DNA of 64,000 nt from Zygnema cylindricum (taxonomy: Eukaryota; Streptophyta; Zygnematophyceae; Zygnematales; Zygnemataceae). A model generated the notes under the pieces. The model searched no databases and was not told the origin of the DNA. It worked only from the letters and a program-made list of their open reading frames with translations. Position 1 is the first letter of the stretch; every line of letters begins with the position of its first letter. The position numbers and the translations under genes were made by a program. Location of the stretch: assembly GCA_037447655.1 (NCBI GenBank), contig JBBHKE010001935.1, positions 62,001-126,000 on the forward strand, given 5' to 3'. Of this stretch, positions 41,061-53,750 are shown in pieces.

Positions 41061-41279
41061 GAGAAAATCTTTGACAGAAGATATAATAAAAAACCCATTA
41101 CTTTTTTACATGAGCACATACCCTGAATTGTAGTAGTACCTTGGATTGGATGTTTCTTATTTTATATTTTATTATGAAGTAAAAGTCGGTCAACGCAATT
41201 TATTTTTTTTGCATTTGTTCTGTACACATATATCATTATTTTTTCGACGTTTCATGCGTGCGTCTAAAACCATAGTTCA

Positions 41280-42390
41280 TGAAATTCTATGGGCTCCATT
41301 GCACACAGAATCGCAGATCCAAAAGAAGCTAATCTAGATAGTGCCGACCCCAAGTTGATATAAACCCAAATGAATGATCCCTTGACAATTAGAACCCCAA
41401 TACACCTTCGCCCCTGTGAAGAGAAGACCTTCTGTGTGCTCAGTTCCACCACAGAATGCAAAGCTTGAATATGTGTTTTGGATAATATTCCCCACTTTGA
41501 CTTTCCCACTGAATAAGTGCCACCCTGGCACGCAAAGACTCTGACCGACTACACCCTTGTGTAGCTTGGACTCCCCTGAGTCCGCAGCAAAAAGAATCAC
41601 TGAATTTGCTCACCCGAGCATTAAGTTATGGTTGGTCAAAGATGACCTTTATAGTTACAAGCTCTCTTAGAGAGAGGTACCTAAATATCACTAAGTCTTG
41701 GTCTGCCTACTCACGACTACCTACTACTAAACCCTAGTCCAATAGGAACACTATATAGTACAAGAAGGTACGATGGGCGATGTACTTATTGTACGGCCAT
41801 TGTACGACATGGTCTACAAGGTGACATTTGCCAAATCGGGAGCCATGGTTCCTCCTCCCATCTTCTCCGATATCAAATAATGTGGCGCCACGTGGCACCG
41901 CGTGAGGCTATCCCCAAAGGCCGCCGAAAGCTTATTGTGGGTGGCGGATGTTATGGTGGCCGTCCGATCAGTTGTATTTATACGGCTTCGATTCGCTTCC
42001 ATGCATGAATTGATAAATGCGCGTTTTCTTTAGTCTGCTGCGAATTAGTCTTTAAAATCAATAGTTATATATGCGTGAAACATATTGAAATTCTGTGGTC
42101 TCCATTGACCCACAGAATGAGCAGCCTATGTAAGCCTCTAGGATAATATTTGCCCCTTCTACTTTCCCGCTGAATAAGCGCCACCCAGGCACACAAATAT
42201 TCTGACCACTCTCACCCTTGTGAGGACAAGACTCCCCTGAGTCAAACGCAAAAAGAATGGCCTGCCTTTGGTCCTCTCTTTCTCTCTCTTTACATTCTAA
42301 CTAAAATATATAAGTGAACTATTAATTACCTTTTTCCAACACTCTATTTATTTTTCCAATACAGACCTAGAAAATACATAAATTTCAACA
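41280..42390 (-). mobile_element. Rearranged family B LTR element with exact target duplication
   Basis: On the minus strand it starts TGTTGAAATTTATG (42390) and ends GAATTTCA (41280). The 5-bp duplication GTTCA is exact (41275-41279 and 42391-42395). Inside are two LTR pieces: 42390-42086 is an LTR lacking its middle and ending ATGGAGACCACAGAATTTCA; 42085-41280 is an LTR lacking its start and ending ATGGAGCCCATAGAATTTCA. There is no gag-pol between them. Confidence 0.85.
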
Positions 42391-42700
42391 GTTCAAAAGT
42401 AGGCGTTTTTATGGTAGGCCTTTGGTCGACGCCTTTATCGTAAGTTGTGTTATGGGCTTTTCATGTGACCTTCTTAGATCGCTACTTTAATCAGCGACGG
42501 TCCTATCATCCGAATCTGATGGTGTAAACAAATTTTTTTGGTCCAAATGTTTTAATTGGTCTAATTTTGGTCCGAATGTTTTAATTGGTCCGAATAGGTT
42601 CGAATACAATATGGGTCTTAACGTCATATTGTGTGTTTTGCATACAATATACATATCGTATTGGCCTACTTTCACCTACTTTTGAACTATGTTTAAAACG
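42391..42700. repeat. Dispersed repeat with hairpin family E end
   Basis: Starts GTTCAAAAGTAGGCGTTTTT and shares 'ttatgggcttttcatgtgaYcttcttagat' with 43890-44220. The last 100 bp match the hairpin repeat of 3121-3231. Confidence 0.6.
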
Positions 42701-42730
42701 CTTGGTACCTCTATGCGAAAAACCAAAATA

Positions 42731-43295
42731 AGGGTATGTCCCCATGTGCATAAGTAAGGGTTTTTTTCTGTCGTTTTCCTGTAAAACTTAGCGTCGTACT
42801 GCCTTAGTTGCAACAGTAAGAAGGAATCGCAAATTTGTAGAGTACAATTTGCGTCATCCGAGAACTTAGGATGTGCAAAAATTTGTCGTCTTGTGTTTTT
42901 CGACCCACTTCCACGACAAAAAACGTCATCTTCAAACTTATGTTTAAAACACATGCGCGATGTGTTTTTAAACTAGGTATTTTCGATAAACAAATAGGAC
43001 ATATATTCGCAAGTGCCGTAATTTTCGCAAATTTTCATACGATTTCCAAGGACAGTACGTCTACAATGTCACGGTAAGACATGCGACGTCACAAGCTGTT
43101 CCAAAAAATAACGTGCGACAACATAGATTGTAGACGTTGACAGGCGTCACAGGTATTGTCGACGTATACAATAGTCACAAACGTAAGTTACAATTTCGTT
43201 TTTACGCATAGGGACACTTGAAAACTGGGTCCGGCGGATCCGCGCTAAAATACAAAGTAAGTTCGCTAAGTTACAAGTACATGGGGACATACCCT
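42731..43295. mobile_element. TIR element of family F type (565 bp)
   Basis: Ends AGGGTATGTCCCCATGT and ACATGGGGACATACCCT are a perfect 17-bp inverted pair. Flanks CCAAAATA and AAAAAATA could be a mutated 8-bp duplication. The right half has repeated GTCTACAATGTCAC and ATTGTCGACGTATACAAT motifs. Non-coding. A longer relative is at 24761-25836. Confidence 0.75.
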
Positions 43296-43399
43296 AAAAA
43301 ATACCGCCGGATCTAAAGGGACCGATTATAATGCAAAGGGCGAACGAGAGAAAAACTTTTGCATGTGAAAAAGGATTTTGAGAATTCTTCGTTTTGAAC

Positions 43400-43881
43400 C
43401 ATAGTTGTTCACGGCGTTTAGTGCGAACGATTTAATCGCGACGACTTATACGTAACAAACGCATTGAACCTTTTGAAAAAATCGTAAAAGTCGTTAATGA
43501 ATTTTTGTCCGTACTATTCCGTACATGTAAACAAAAATAAATTTCACATATACCGCAATTTGTACCATTTTCGTACATTTTCCGTATCTTTTCGTAACAG
43601 TCCGTACATTTTTGGTACAATTCCGTACATTTTTCGTAAAATCTCTGTTCAGTTTACTGGACAGAAAGTACTACGAAGTGCAACGTATATTTTCGTCAAA
43701 TTTCGTACATTTCCGTACAAAACCGTACAACTATCGTAAAATACCGTACAGTTTCCGTGAATTAGCTGTTTAGTTTACCGAACAGAAAGTACATTGCGTT
43801 TTTTTCTGATTTATTCAAAATTCACGAATTATACGTTTCAATCGGAAAAGAGGAAAAAATCGCGCGATTTGAACAACTATG
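43400..43881. mobile_element. hAT-like non-autonomous element (482 bp)
   Basis: Perfect 12-bp inverted ends CATAGTTGTTCA / TGAACAACTATG and an exact 8-bp target duplication TTTTGAAC (43392-43399, 43882-43889). The interior is full of TTCCGTACA and GTACA words. Non-coding. An 8-bp duplication is typical of hAT elements. Confidence 0.85.
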
Positions 43882-43889
43882 TTTTGAAC

Positions 43890-44220
43890 CATAGTACAAA
43901 AGTAGGCGTTTCTTAGGCCTTTGGTAGGCGCACAAAACTTGTCACAAAAATCGCGCAGAGTAGGCATACAGTATGTATGTGCGTTTGTCCACACTTTTGT
44001 ACGAACGTACGAATATGACGTATGATCATAGTAAGCGCACGCCGGTGGACAAAATTTTCAACGAAATGACACAGCGTAGGATGAGTTATGTTATGGGCTT
44101 TTCATGTGATCTTCTTAGATTGCTACTTTGATCTGTAACCGTCTGATCGTCTAAATCTGACGGTTTAAATAAAAAATACCTCAAAACTCACAGATTTTTT
44201 TTTTGTCCGAATGTTTTTCA
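43890..44220. repeat. Dispersed repeat, relative of 42391-42600
   Basis: Begins CATAGTACAAAAGTAGGCG and continues with 'ttatgggcttttcatgtgat' and 'tctgacggtttaaa'. It is the flank into which the hAT-like element at 43400-43881 inserted. Confidence 0.55.
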
Positions 44221-45880
44221 AAATTTAGGGCACTTTCCCATGTGCTAAAGTTACAGTTATTTTCTGTCATTTTCCTTTTATAACTTGGAAAAAAAGGAAA
44301 AAATCTGCAGCCGTACCCAAAAATTCAAATTACCACCGTACAAGTTGCGTTCCATTAAAACTTTAGCTGTACCGCAGTTTGTCGTCTATCGCGATGCAGT
44401 TTATCGTTTAGCGAGTTTCGACCCACTTTCGCGTCCTTCCAGATCATCTTCAAACTTTAATAAAATCACCTCGAGAGGTGATTTTAAATAAAGTTCCACG
44501 ACGTGGGCGAATTTGCATATGATTTCGCACGCGTCGGATGTTTTTGATAAAATTTTCGTAAAAAAAAAATCCACTGCACGTTTACAGCCTGTATGTACTT
44601 TTTTCCATGCACCTTTTTACGTACATAGGCACTGGAGGGGTCTCGACTAAGGGACGCCATTTCGCAAAAGCGAAGTCCATGAAAGCGCCTCTCTCTCTCT
44701 CCCTCTCCCATTAACGGGTATATCTCACAATTCTTGCAATGAAAAAAGTAGTGTTGTGTATCGGTAAGGATTTGCCGATAACCGATATGGGCCTTTTTTC
44801 GGGTATCCGATAATCGATATATTGGTACGATATATCGACATTGGTCTTATCGCCGATAAGTAGCCGATAATATCGGGTACTTATCGGCGATAATGCCGAT
44901 AATGATAATTTTCGGCGATAACTGTACGGACCGTACAGATAAATGTAAGGTATGTACACTCAACTGTACGTCATATTCTCCGGACGTGTACAAGCATAGA
45001 AAGTACTGTAGCCGCCATGAAATCTGTACGATTTTGATACGGATACAGTAAAAACGATGTACCTTTCACATCCGACGCCATGGCTTTGTCCCTTAATTCC
45101 TTGAAATCCATTAGGGACCTGCCACGTGTCAATCTGTCGACTTTTTTGGCAAAAGCTGCCAAAAGAGCCATTCCGGGATGCCGGCGCTCACGCTGGCCCG
45201 TCCGTTCGTGTTTTCTCATTCCAAGTCGTCCGTTCGATTCCGGCGGCGCGCAGAATGTTATTTTGCGTCCGTTGTACTTTTGTGTCCGCCGTCCTTTTCC
45301 AATTCCATGTTCACCAGTTTTTTAGTAAATTTCCGTACGTCGCCGTAAAATTTTTGTTCAGTTAACCGGCCAACGTTTATGCGCAGCGTTTACCGTAATA
45401 AATTGTAGTTAAACTGTAACAGAACAGATTTTTATACGTGGCATGCCACGCTATATAAAATCAATAAAATAATACAGTATGTTATAAAGTACTATTGTAC
45501 GCATATTATATATTCTTCTAAGTTATCGCCGATATGGAATTTGTTGGTCCCAGACCGATATATCGGAAGCTCTGACCGTTCGATAACCGATAACTATCGG
45601 TATCGGTGTTATCGCGATAAGTTTTTTACCGATACACAACACTAGAAAAAAGGCAAGAAAGGTATAAAATGAAAGATCTATGAAAACGATTTCTTTTGAC
45701 TATATTTGAGCGTATTTTGATGGCAAGTAGAGTAGGAAAAGACAAAAAACAACAATCGGAAAATCATGGCGGAAAGTTTTAGAAATTGTGACGTGGGCGC
45801 TGTCATAGTTGAGCATGACGCGCGTGACGTCACAATGTCACAAACCCTAAACATTTGCAATACCTCCACGTCGACAATGT
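44221..45880. repeat. Dispersed repeat family F split by a hAT element
   Basis: Left part 44221-44748 (GGGCACTTTCCCATGTGCTAA...) and right part 45645-45880 ('gtaggaaaagacaaaaaacaa', 'tcatggcgg', 'cacaatgtcac') are collinear with 39218-39880 once 44749-45644 and one duplication copy are left out. Confidence 0.8.
44749..45644. mobile_element. hAT non-autonomous element (896 bp), complete
   Basis: Perfect 19-bp inverted ends TAGTGTTGTGTATCGGTAA and an exact 8-bp target duplication GAAAAAAG (44741-44748, 45645-45652). Both subterminal regions are packed with CCGATA / TATCGG words, about a dozen on the left and several on the right. Such motif clusters are transposase binding sites in hAT elements. 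The centre has no transposase; an 82-codon minus frame (45219-44971) has no recognised domain. Confidence 0.93.
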
Positions 45881-46001
45881 GGCTGAAAATAACCCTAAAT
45901 AGAATAAAGAAAAAAATAGAATGAACTACACTAATGGAGAATAAAATAAAAAAAAAGCGGGACGGAATTAGCGTACACAACGCTAATAACGATTGGCGGT
46001 G
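45881..46001. mobile_element. MITE right-end relic
   Basis: Ends CGCTAATAACGATTGGCGGTG followed by TA and GTACTGTACAGTAC-like sequence. Part of the interior ('ccctaaatagaataaa', 'gaactacact') resembles family B. The left end is missing. Confidence 0.55.
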
Positions 46002-46316
46002 TACTGTACAGTACTATCTGTTTTGTTTCCGTAGCACGTTTTTCCGTACAAAATGATTATTCGATCTTCTGCAAAATCGTGTTATTGACATATTTCAGTA
46101 TTTTGTTATGTTCATGTAGCACTTTTTTTGTAAACAAATATTGTTCGTACGCAACCTGAACTGGATGGACCTACCACTTTATTAGGTCTATGAATTTCAG
46201 ACCTGAAGTACAACCTAACTTTTTAAAAAACATGTGCTATATGTATTTTGTGCTTATTGTAGAAGAAAACGTATAGTATACGTAGTACGCGCGCGCACTA
46301 TTTTTGCGCATAAAAC

Positions 46317-47039
46317 CATAGTTGTTCACGGCGATTAGTGCGACGTACCGTACGCGACGAATTATACGAAACAAACGCATTGAACCTTTTGATCAAATCG
46401 CAAAAAAATCGTTAATGAATTTCCTTCCGTACTATTTCGTACATAAAAAAACAAAAAACAATTACATATAACGCAGTTTACTAGTTTTTCCCGTTAAATG
46501 AGCGGTTAAACAATAAACATTTTATATTTTTATCATACTTCAGGCTCGTATCGGATCTCCTTCACCAATTGGCAGTCCACTCAATCATCTAAGAGTGATC
46601 TGTCAGCTAGACGTCTCCGGGTTCGGATGCCACGAAGGTACAATTTTGCGGTTTCGTTTTCAATGTTCCATGGCGTCTTCTTTTAAAAAAAATTGAAGAT
46701 GACACCCGTACAAATTTCAACTGAACGCGCGAAATTATTGTGACGTTCAACGTCTCTTTTCGAAAATGTCCGTACATTTTCGATTATATAACGTACAGCT
46801 TCCATGGTATTTCTGTTCAGTTCACTGAACAGAAAGTACCAATAAGTACGACGCATATTTCCCGTTTTATTCCGTACATATCCGTAAAAAAATGTACAGT
46901 TACAGTAATTAGTTTACAGGTTCCCGTAAATTTCCAGTTGCAGTTTACAGTACTCGTTTTTTTACGATTTTTTCAAAAGTCACGAATTATACGTTTCAAT
47001 CGCAAAAAAGGAAAAAATCGCGCGATTTGAACAACTATG
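46317..47039. mobile_element. hAT-like non-autonomous element, larger copy (723 bp)
   Basis: Same ends as 43400-43881 (CATAGTTGTTCACGGCG ... TTTGAACAACTATG) with an extra segment of about 270 bp at 46470-46740. No matching target duplication remains. The extra segment holds GGTTCGGATGCC, similar to a pol III B box, so it may be a tRNA-derived insertion; that is weak. Confidence 0.75.
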
Positions 47040-47155
47040 CTATTTTTTTTCATTTTGCGACCAATATAATATGGATCTTAAGGTCATATTGTATGTTTTG
47101 CATACAATAGGCATATTGTATGGGCCTACTTTCACCTACTTTTGAACTACGTTTT
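47040..47155. repeat. Hairpin repeat family E, reverse copy
   Basis: Reverse complement of 3121-3231 with few changes (CTATTTTTTTTCATTTTGCG ... CACCTACTTTTGAACTA). Confidence 0.75.
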
Positions 47156-47639
47156 GAACCATCTCCACGCACAATTTCGAACCGGGCCGAAAGTACCAGA
47201 CGGCATACGCCAGCTTACCGTACGACGGAGTACAAAAGCCTGTGATGAATATCTTTACATGCCGTATCGCAGGATTTCAAACTGACCAAAGTATTCGACC
47301 ACAAGGAAAAGGTCTATTGGAGGATTCTGCCGTGGAATCCGGAGCTGCTTTTAGGGTTTTGGTACTTCGTACTGTACTTTACAGTACCGTAATACGAAAT
47401 TTATATGAGTTTTACACTTTAGAATGTTTTGACTTTTGATCCTTGCAGGGAGTTGCAGAACTCGAACGAAATTTAGGTCGTTTCAGGTATTAGGTCAAAA
47501 AAAAAACCCTAACTTAGAAATGAAAGAGACGATGAGGCTTGAATCTTATGGCTGGGAGCATTTATATTAGACAGAAGGCCTAGACGTGTTGCCCCTTTGG
47601 TTCCATGTGCCACTTGCTTGTCTGCAATACATGTAAAGC
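47156..47639. other. No gene recognised; region upstream of MED17
   Basis: Unique-looking sequence without a convincing frame. It may contribute to the MED17 promoter. Confidence 0.4.
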
Positions 47640-47803
47640 TGACGTGTCATAATTACGTGGCAACATAATGCGACAAAAGAGGTGACAGGGCTGCGTGTCT
47701 ATGATGACATTGCAAGCTGACATAGCAGACTGACGCGGCAGCTGACGTGGCAGAGTACGGGACAGGGTTGCATCCTATGTGGCATTTCAAACTGACGTAA
47801 GCA
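47640..47803 (+). promoter_or_regulatory. Cluster of TGACGTGGCA-like (bZIP/ACGT-core) sites upstream of MED17
   Basis: TGACGTGTCA (47640), TTACGTGGCA (47653), TGACATAGCA (47718), TGACGCGGCA (47731), TGACGTGGCA (47743) and TGACGTAAGCA (47793) lie 30-195 bp before the MED17 start codon. ACGT-core words of this kind are bound by plant bZIP factors. Binding is inferred from sequence only, and the cluster might be a decayed tandem repeat. Confidence 0.5.
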
Positions 47804-47833
47804 GTGTAACATTACGGCGTGACATTTGGTGAC

Positions 47834-48113
47834 ATGGCGGAGCCTGCCAAGCGACTCCGTGTGACGCTGGATGCCCCACACGTGCGAAGAATTCGGAGCC
47901 TGGATGAGCAGGGCCGGGAGCATGTGGTGGAGTCAGTGCTCAACCTAAAATTCCAAGACCTTAAAACCCTAAAATCCTAATTTTCAAGAACCTAAAACTT
48001 TTAAACCTTAAAACTCTACAATCCGAAATCCCTCAAATCTAACCCTAAACTCTAAACCCTAAAAAGTTAAAGCTTGTAAACCGTGAAGGCTCTGAGTTAG
48101 CTGTCAGTTTTCT

Positions 48114-48153
<40 letters not shown>

Positions 48154-48157
48154 GAAA

Positions 48158-48247
<90 letters not shown>

Positions 48248-51200
48248 GAAACAGATTCATTTTTTGGTCTAATTATTACTATTTTTTTTTTAATTAGTGT
48301 GATCAATTGATTTTTTCTAGTACAAAATTTGTTCGTGTGTATGACCCCTAATTTAAGTTAATTGAAAATTCTGGATTAGCAATGCTTTCACCGTCCATTG
48401 CTATTGGAGTTAACGAATTATTAATATTGACACTTTATTAAAATTATCTACATTTTTTATGTGTTGCAGCGCTAACTACATAGTGTTTTTAAGACTACAT
48501 TTCCCATCGTTGTTAGAGTTGGTGACACTAATTCGATCACAACTTTTTTTCGGCCGAAAATCATAAAATAGTGTTAACAACATTATTCAAGGGTGTGGAT
48601 TACAATCTGCCACGGCTCCTTGCACTAAATTAGTAATACGTATTCTAATTTCACAGTAACATTAATAAATTCTTAACGCTAATAATGATGGGCAATGCAG
48701 TTTATGCGTTTGGGTCAAAAAGCAGTCACTCAAATTATAATGTTTAACTTTAATAGCGATGGAGAGTGTATAGGATCTTAAACAGGTCGAAGGCGTCAAC
48801 GACGACATTAACAAAATAAAACGGAGACAAACAAAGTAAAGTGGGGCGAATTCAAATAAAATGGAGGCGAACTAAATGAAATGTAGACAATTGAAATGAA
48901 ACAGAGTCAAATAAAAGCTCAATTTTAGACAAACATTCAGTAGGATGAAGGGGTAAAATTAGTGGAACGAACCACGCGCAATTGTTCTTCAGAGTTTCAT
49001 AGAGGCATCAGTTCAACATATTCACTTCACTTAATGACAAAATTATTGTTCAAATGTGAGATTGCTCAAATTATTGAGATTATTATAGCTCATTTTTCCT
49101 ATTGTTTTTGCATTTTATCTCGAAGCCGATGGTAAATGTTTAAGCATGATTTACGATCAAATGTACCCAAGTCCATCCAAAAACTGTATCGTTTTTTGTC
49201 CCGGTGTTTTTTTCACCTCTTAAATCAACTAAACTTTGTGCACAGTGTCCGATTATTGGTCTAACAGTTGCGATGGAAAGGTATCGCTATCAACGTTAAT
49301 ATTTTTTCTGGCAATTAGACTCATTTTTCACCATGCTCACTCGTCGGATTGTTAATCCGATGGAGAACTTCTAATTGGCAGTCTCTGATCGGAAATCGGA
49401 CACGTGTGCACAAATAAAAGTTGAAGTGAAAAAAGAACTTCAATCCTAACAGCAATACACTGTGTACCTTTAAATGTTTGAAAATTGTAAGAATCAAGCA
49501 GATCACACATGGACAAATAAAATTTTGGATGAACCACTCTATCTCCACACACTCCGTCTCTCCCCAAACCTTCCTCTCACTCTCCCTGCCAGCCTCTCCC
49601 CACATCTTCACCCTGTCTTCCCCCCCTCCCTTTCCCTCCCCCTACCAGCCGCTAACGACACCCTTACCCTCTCTCCCCCCTCCCTCTCCCTCTTCCTCTC
49701 CTAAAATTATAGTTATGGACTCGTGTGTATTGAAAACTGAATTTGTATTTTGGGAAACGACTGTGAATCGCTATTAGTGTTAATGGCACTAATCGGCTCC
49801 TGGTTAATTTTTTGCCTCTGGACATGAAATAGTGTCAATAATAAGAATTGTTTTTTTTCCTTAACACTTATTAATTAAGCGCTTCAGATTCGTCCACGTC
49901 ATTCGAAAATGGAAATATTAATTATATAACAGTCCACATACTAGTGATTTCTTAACCTTAATAGCGATTTGCTACCTATCAGTATCAGTGTAATGGAATA
50001 TCTTGTTTTAAAGCAAAATTAGTATCCAAAAAACTAATTTAGGGCAGAGTGACTTGGCCGATTTAAGGCCTGTCTCTTAAGTATTGTTATTAACATTTTA
50101 TTTTTATGATTTTCTGTCAGAAAATGTCGCGTCGAAATTATTAACACTTACAACGATGGGCAATGTAGTATACACATTATTTACAAAACAATGGTACTTG
50201 GGTAAAAAAGCTTTAATATGGAAATTATATCTTGTATGCTTTATTGTGGCATTGAGTGACTGGAATGTTTTCACTAACTTGAAAATTCGTTTCTACTGTC
50301 TTTAAAAAAGTTCTCGATATAACAACTTTAGGAGTAAACCTGAGCAATTGCAGGTCTTCATCTATTTGAGTTTGACCTCCCACTTTGATTTCAGTTTTTT
50401 GTGTTCCACTAGAAATAATGTGATTGGAACATATTGCTTTTAGTCCTTTAGCTTTCTGTAAAAAGTGTCTTTTCCTTGCAATTTGTGCCCCGAATACTTT
50501 TTCTTTCGCTTCTTTTTTATCCTTTTTTCGTCTTTTCCTTGCAATTTGCCCAGATGCTTTTTTTTGTCCTTCTTTTTTATTGCAATTTTTTTGACATTTT
50601 TCAGGGATCCCTCTCCGGACCAGAAACTGCTCGGGCTTGTGGGTCGAATGGACTTCAGAGAAAAAGTTGGAGAAAAAGCCGGGGAAAAAAGTGGAGAAAA
50701 AAAGAAAGAGGCTGCCGAAGAAAAACCATTAGAGTGGCCCTGGAAGAGCGCTATTGAGGAACTTATTATGGCTCAGGAGGAACTTCGCGTTATTTTGGAT
50801 TTGATAGCAAATGTAGAAAGTGGAGAAAACCTCACTGTTGCAAATGTCGGTCGAGCGAAACTTCTTCCCTCGGAGTTGGCGTTAAACCTCGCCTTACAAG
50901 TGTCAGTGAAACAGAAAGAATGTCAGGTGGGTTTTTGTAGGGTTAGGGTTAGAAAAAGAAAGTCAAAACAAGTCTGGTAAACGTGTAGAGAAAGTACGGC
51001 GCAGTCTTAAGTACAGAGCACTGAGAAATTCAATAAGGTCAGGAAAATTGGGGAAATCACAGGCATTGTGGTCAGTTTATTTTCAATCATCATTGCTTTT
51101 CATTGTTTGATAATGTTATCATTAATAGAAATCTTAATGTGTTAATATTCATAGTCAGTTTTTTGTCATTTTTTTCTGTTTCTGTTTTTTCATCTTCTTG

Positions 51201-52035
51201 CTTAAAGGACGATGTTCAACTGAAAATACCTTTTGTTTAATTAATTAATTAAGTTATTTTAATTATTTGTTCTTCTCGCGGGGCAGTCGGCAGGTAAAGA
51301 TTTACGGATATCAGCAGCTGCTATGAATAGACACCTGGCAAACAGTGGGAAGTTTTATGGTGCTCTAATGAGGTGATTGTCTGTTCCTTTTTCAGTTCCA
51401 TTTCAGATCAAGTTTGGTTTCATTTCCTTTTGAACTTTTCAGTTCCGTTCTGATTCCATTTCAGTTTTGTTTCGATTCTGGTTCAGTTCCATTCTAGATC
51501 TGTTTCATTTTCCTTTCAGTTCTCTTTGAGTCCGATTGCGATTTAATTCCAATTTCGTTTTAGTTCCGTTTCTGTTCTGTTTTGGTTCTGTTTCATTTCA
51601 GTTGCCATGTTGGTCCTCTTTCAATCTCACTGCTCTATTAGTAGTTTAGGAATCAGTATTATCAATATGGATTCAGAATTAGTACTACTAATTTTGTGTT
51701 GGATTATGTGGCTGAAGTTTTGTCTCCTCTTTTTATTAATTTTATTGGCATTATTTTAACATTTTAATTTAAGAGTAAAAGCCACCAAAGCCGAAGTGCT
51801 TCGTTGTTTTGTGCCTTCAATAGTGTTGTATATAACTGTTTTGAATCCAGTAGAACGTTGAATATTTACTATTATACACCAGTTTGTATTCATTTTCAAG
51901 TCACAGAAATATATCTTCCGCACAAAACAGAACAAAGGATAGTTGCAACCTTTGTTGAAAAACGACATAACGGAATTAGTGATGTTCACTCTAATAGCGA
52001 TAAACTGTGTTTCTATTTCTGATTCCTGTTTACGT

Positions 52036-52113
<78 letters not shown>

Positions 52114-53694
52114 NNNNNNNNNNNGGCACGTGGTAGCGTTCCATTCTTAGAATGAAAAAGTAGCGTTAATAGTGAAACTCAATTTTCTCCTCCCATACTC
52201 GTCAATTTTTTAATGTGATAATTGCGATGAAAAAGTAAGATTCTTACCTTGCGATGGTGCACGGAGAAAAATCGATTGAAGTGGGGAAAAATATTAACAC
52301 CTAGTAGCGAACACTGTGTACAGTGTTGGTCTTCAAACAATTTATGTCTAGAGGAGGACTTTGACTCTATCTGCCATAAACCTGGAGATACATGGAGAGA
52401 TAGATACACCTTTTGGAAGCTCTTTGAAGTTATGAAACTGTAAATATGAAAAGAGGAGATATTGAGGTTTGAGAAACACTAGCCGCCTGGTATATCTGTA
52501 TATACCATAGAACAAATTGTACGTACTGTATGAACTTTATTTCGTATTGTACCTACTTCTAGTACGTACAGTACAAAAGTATGTACTTGTTTTAGTCGAA
52601 ATACCAATTTTGGCATGACAGAATTTCCTTACTGAATTCTGGTCATCGTGGCATCAGTCGGCCAGAAATTTATGAGAAATTCTCGCATTTTTTTTTTAAG
52701 TTTTGAGAAGTGCAGACTGTTTTTCCAACCAAAACGTCACATAGAAAGGCCCTCAAATTTGTAAATTGTGTGACATATGGTAGTGCCAGGTTGGCCCAGG
52801 TTTTCTTCTAGTACCCGAGTCAGTTCAAAATGCAAACTTTACATACTAAGTCAATTGTCAATTGTTCGTACTGAGTACATACAATACGGTCGTTTTTTTT
52901 TTTTGTTCTATGATCTTTACAGCAATCGAGAAAGCTACTGCCACTATTATTTTTAGTTGCAAAGTTTTAAACATGACAAATAACATAGAAAATGGAAAAA
53001 AATGCCTTTAAACTTCTAGGCATGGATTTCTTGCGGAGACTTGAATAACATTGTTGCTCCTAATATCCTCGATAATAATCTTTGAAATAATAAATTTTGT
53101 TAATTTTCAGATCATATTGCGTTGATACTATTGGTTAAACTGCTAAAATTTCGAACAAACATAGTAATCATAAGAATAGAAAAAACAACTCTAAAACAAA
53201 AAAAACAACACAAAACAAACAAAACAAACAAAACAACACAAAACAACACAAAGCAAAAAAAAAAACATGTTTCTTTTCTCTCAGGATTCAGAGACATTGG
53301 AAAATTCGAAGACAGAGACCGGCGGTAGGAATAGTAAGCTCAGAAACCGCGGGATTTTCCATCGATCTCTCTCTCCCTCTTTTATCCGACGGTCCTATCC
53401 CCCCGACTTCTCGAACAAATGCCCTCCTCTCATTGGCTCTAGAACAGGACAAAACAGGCGTACTTTCTACGCAACTTCCCCCTCGACAACCAATCAGAAA
53501 ACTCCAACTGGACCTTCTTGGGGTGGAGAGTGGAGTGGAGAAAACGAGCTGTTGGGATGAGGAGAGTGAGGCAAAAAGGGGGGAGAGAGAGAGGGGGGGA
53601 GGAGGAGAAGGAGGAGGAGATCCTGTTTTGGAAGGAGCTCGAAAAGCACAGATGATGTTGCAACAAGTGCAGGAAGCTTTGCTTGATGAACAGG

Positions 53695-53750
<56 letters not shown>

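Noticed and set aside
48045-48306. Poly-Lys frames on the minus strand.
   Set aside because: Poly-T tracts inside MED17 intron 1.
50465-50604. Hydrophobic N-terminal extension (Phe-rich) of the MED17 exon 2 frame, looking like a membrane segment.
   Set aside because: It is a T-rich intron end with a duplicated 'tttccttgcaatttg' word; the real N-terminus is exon 1 at 47834.
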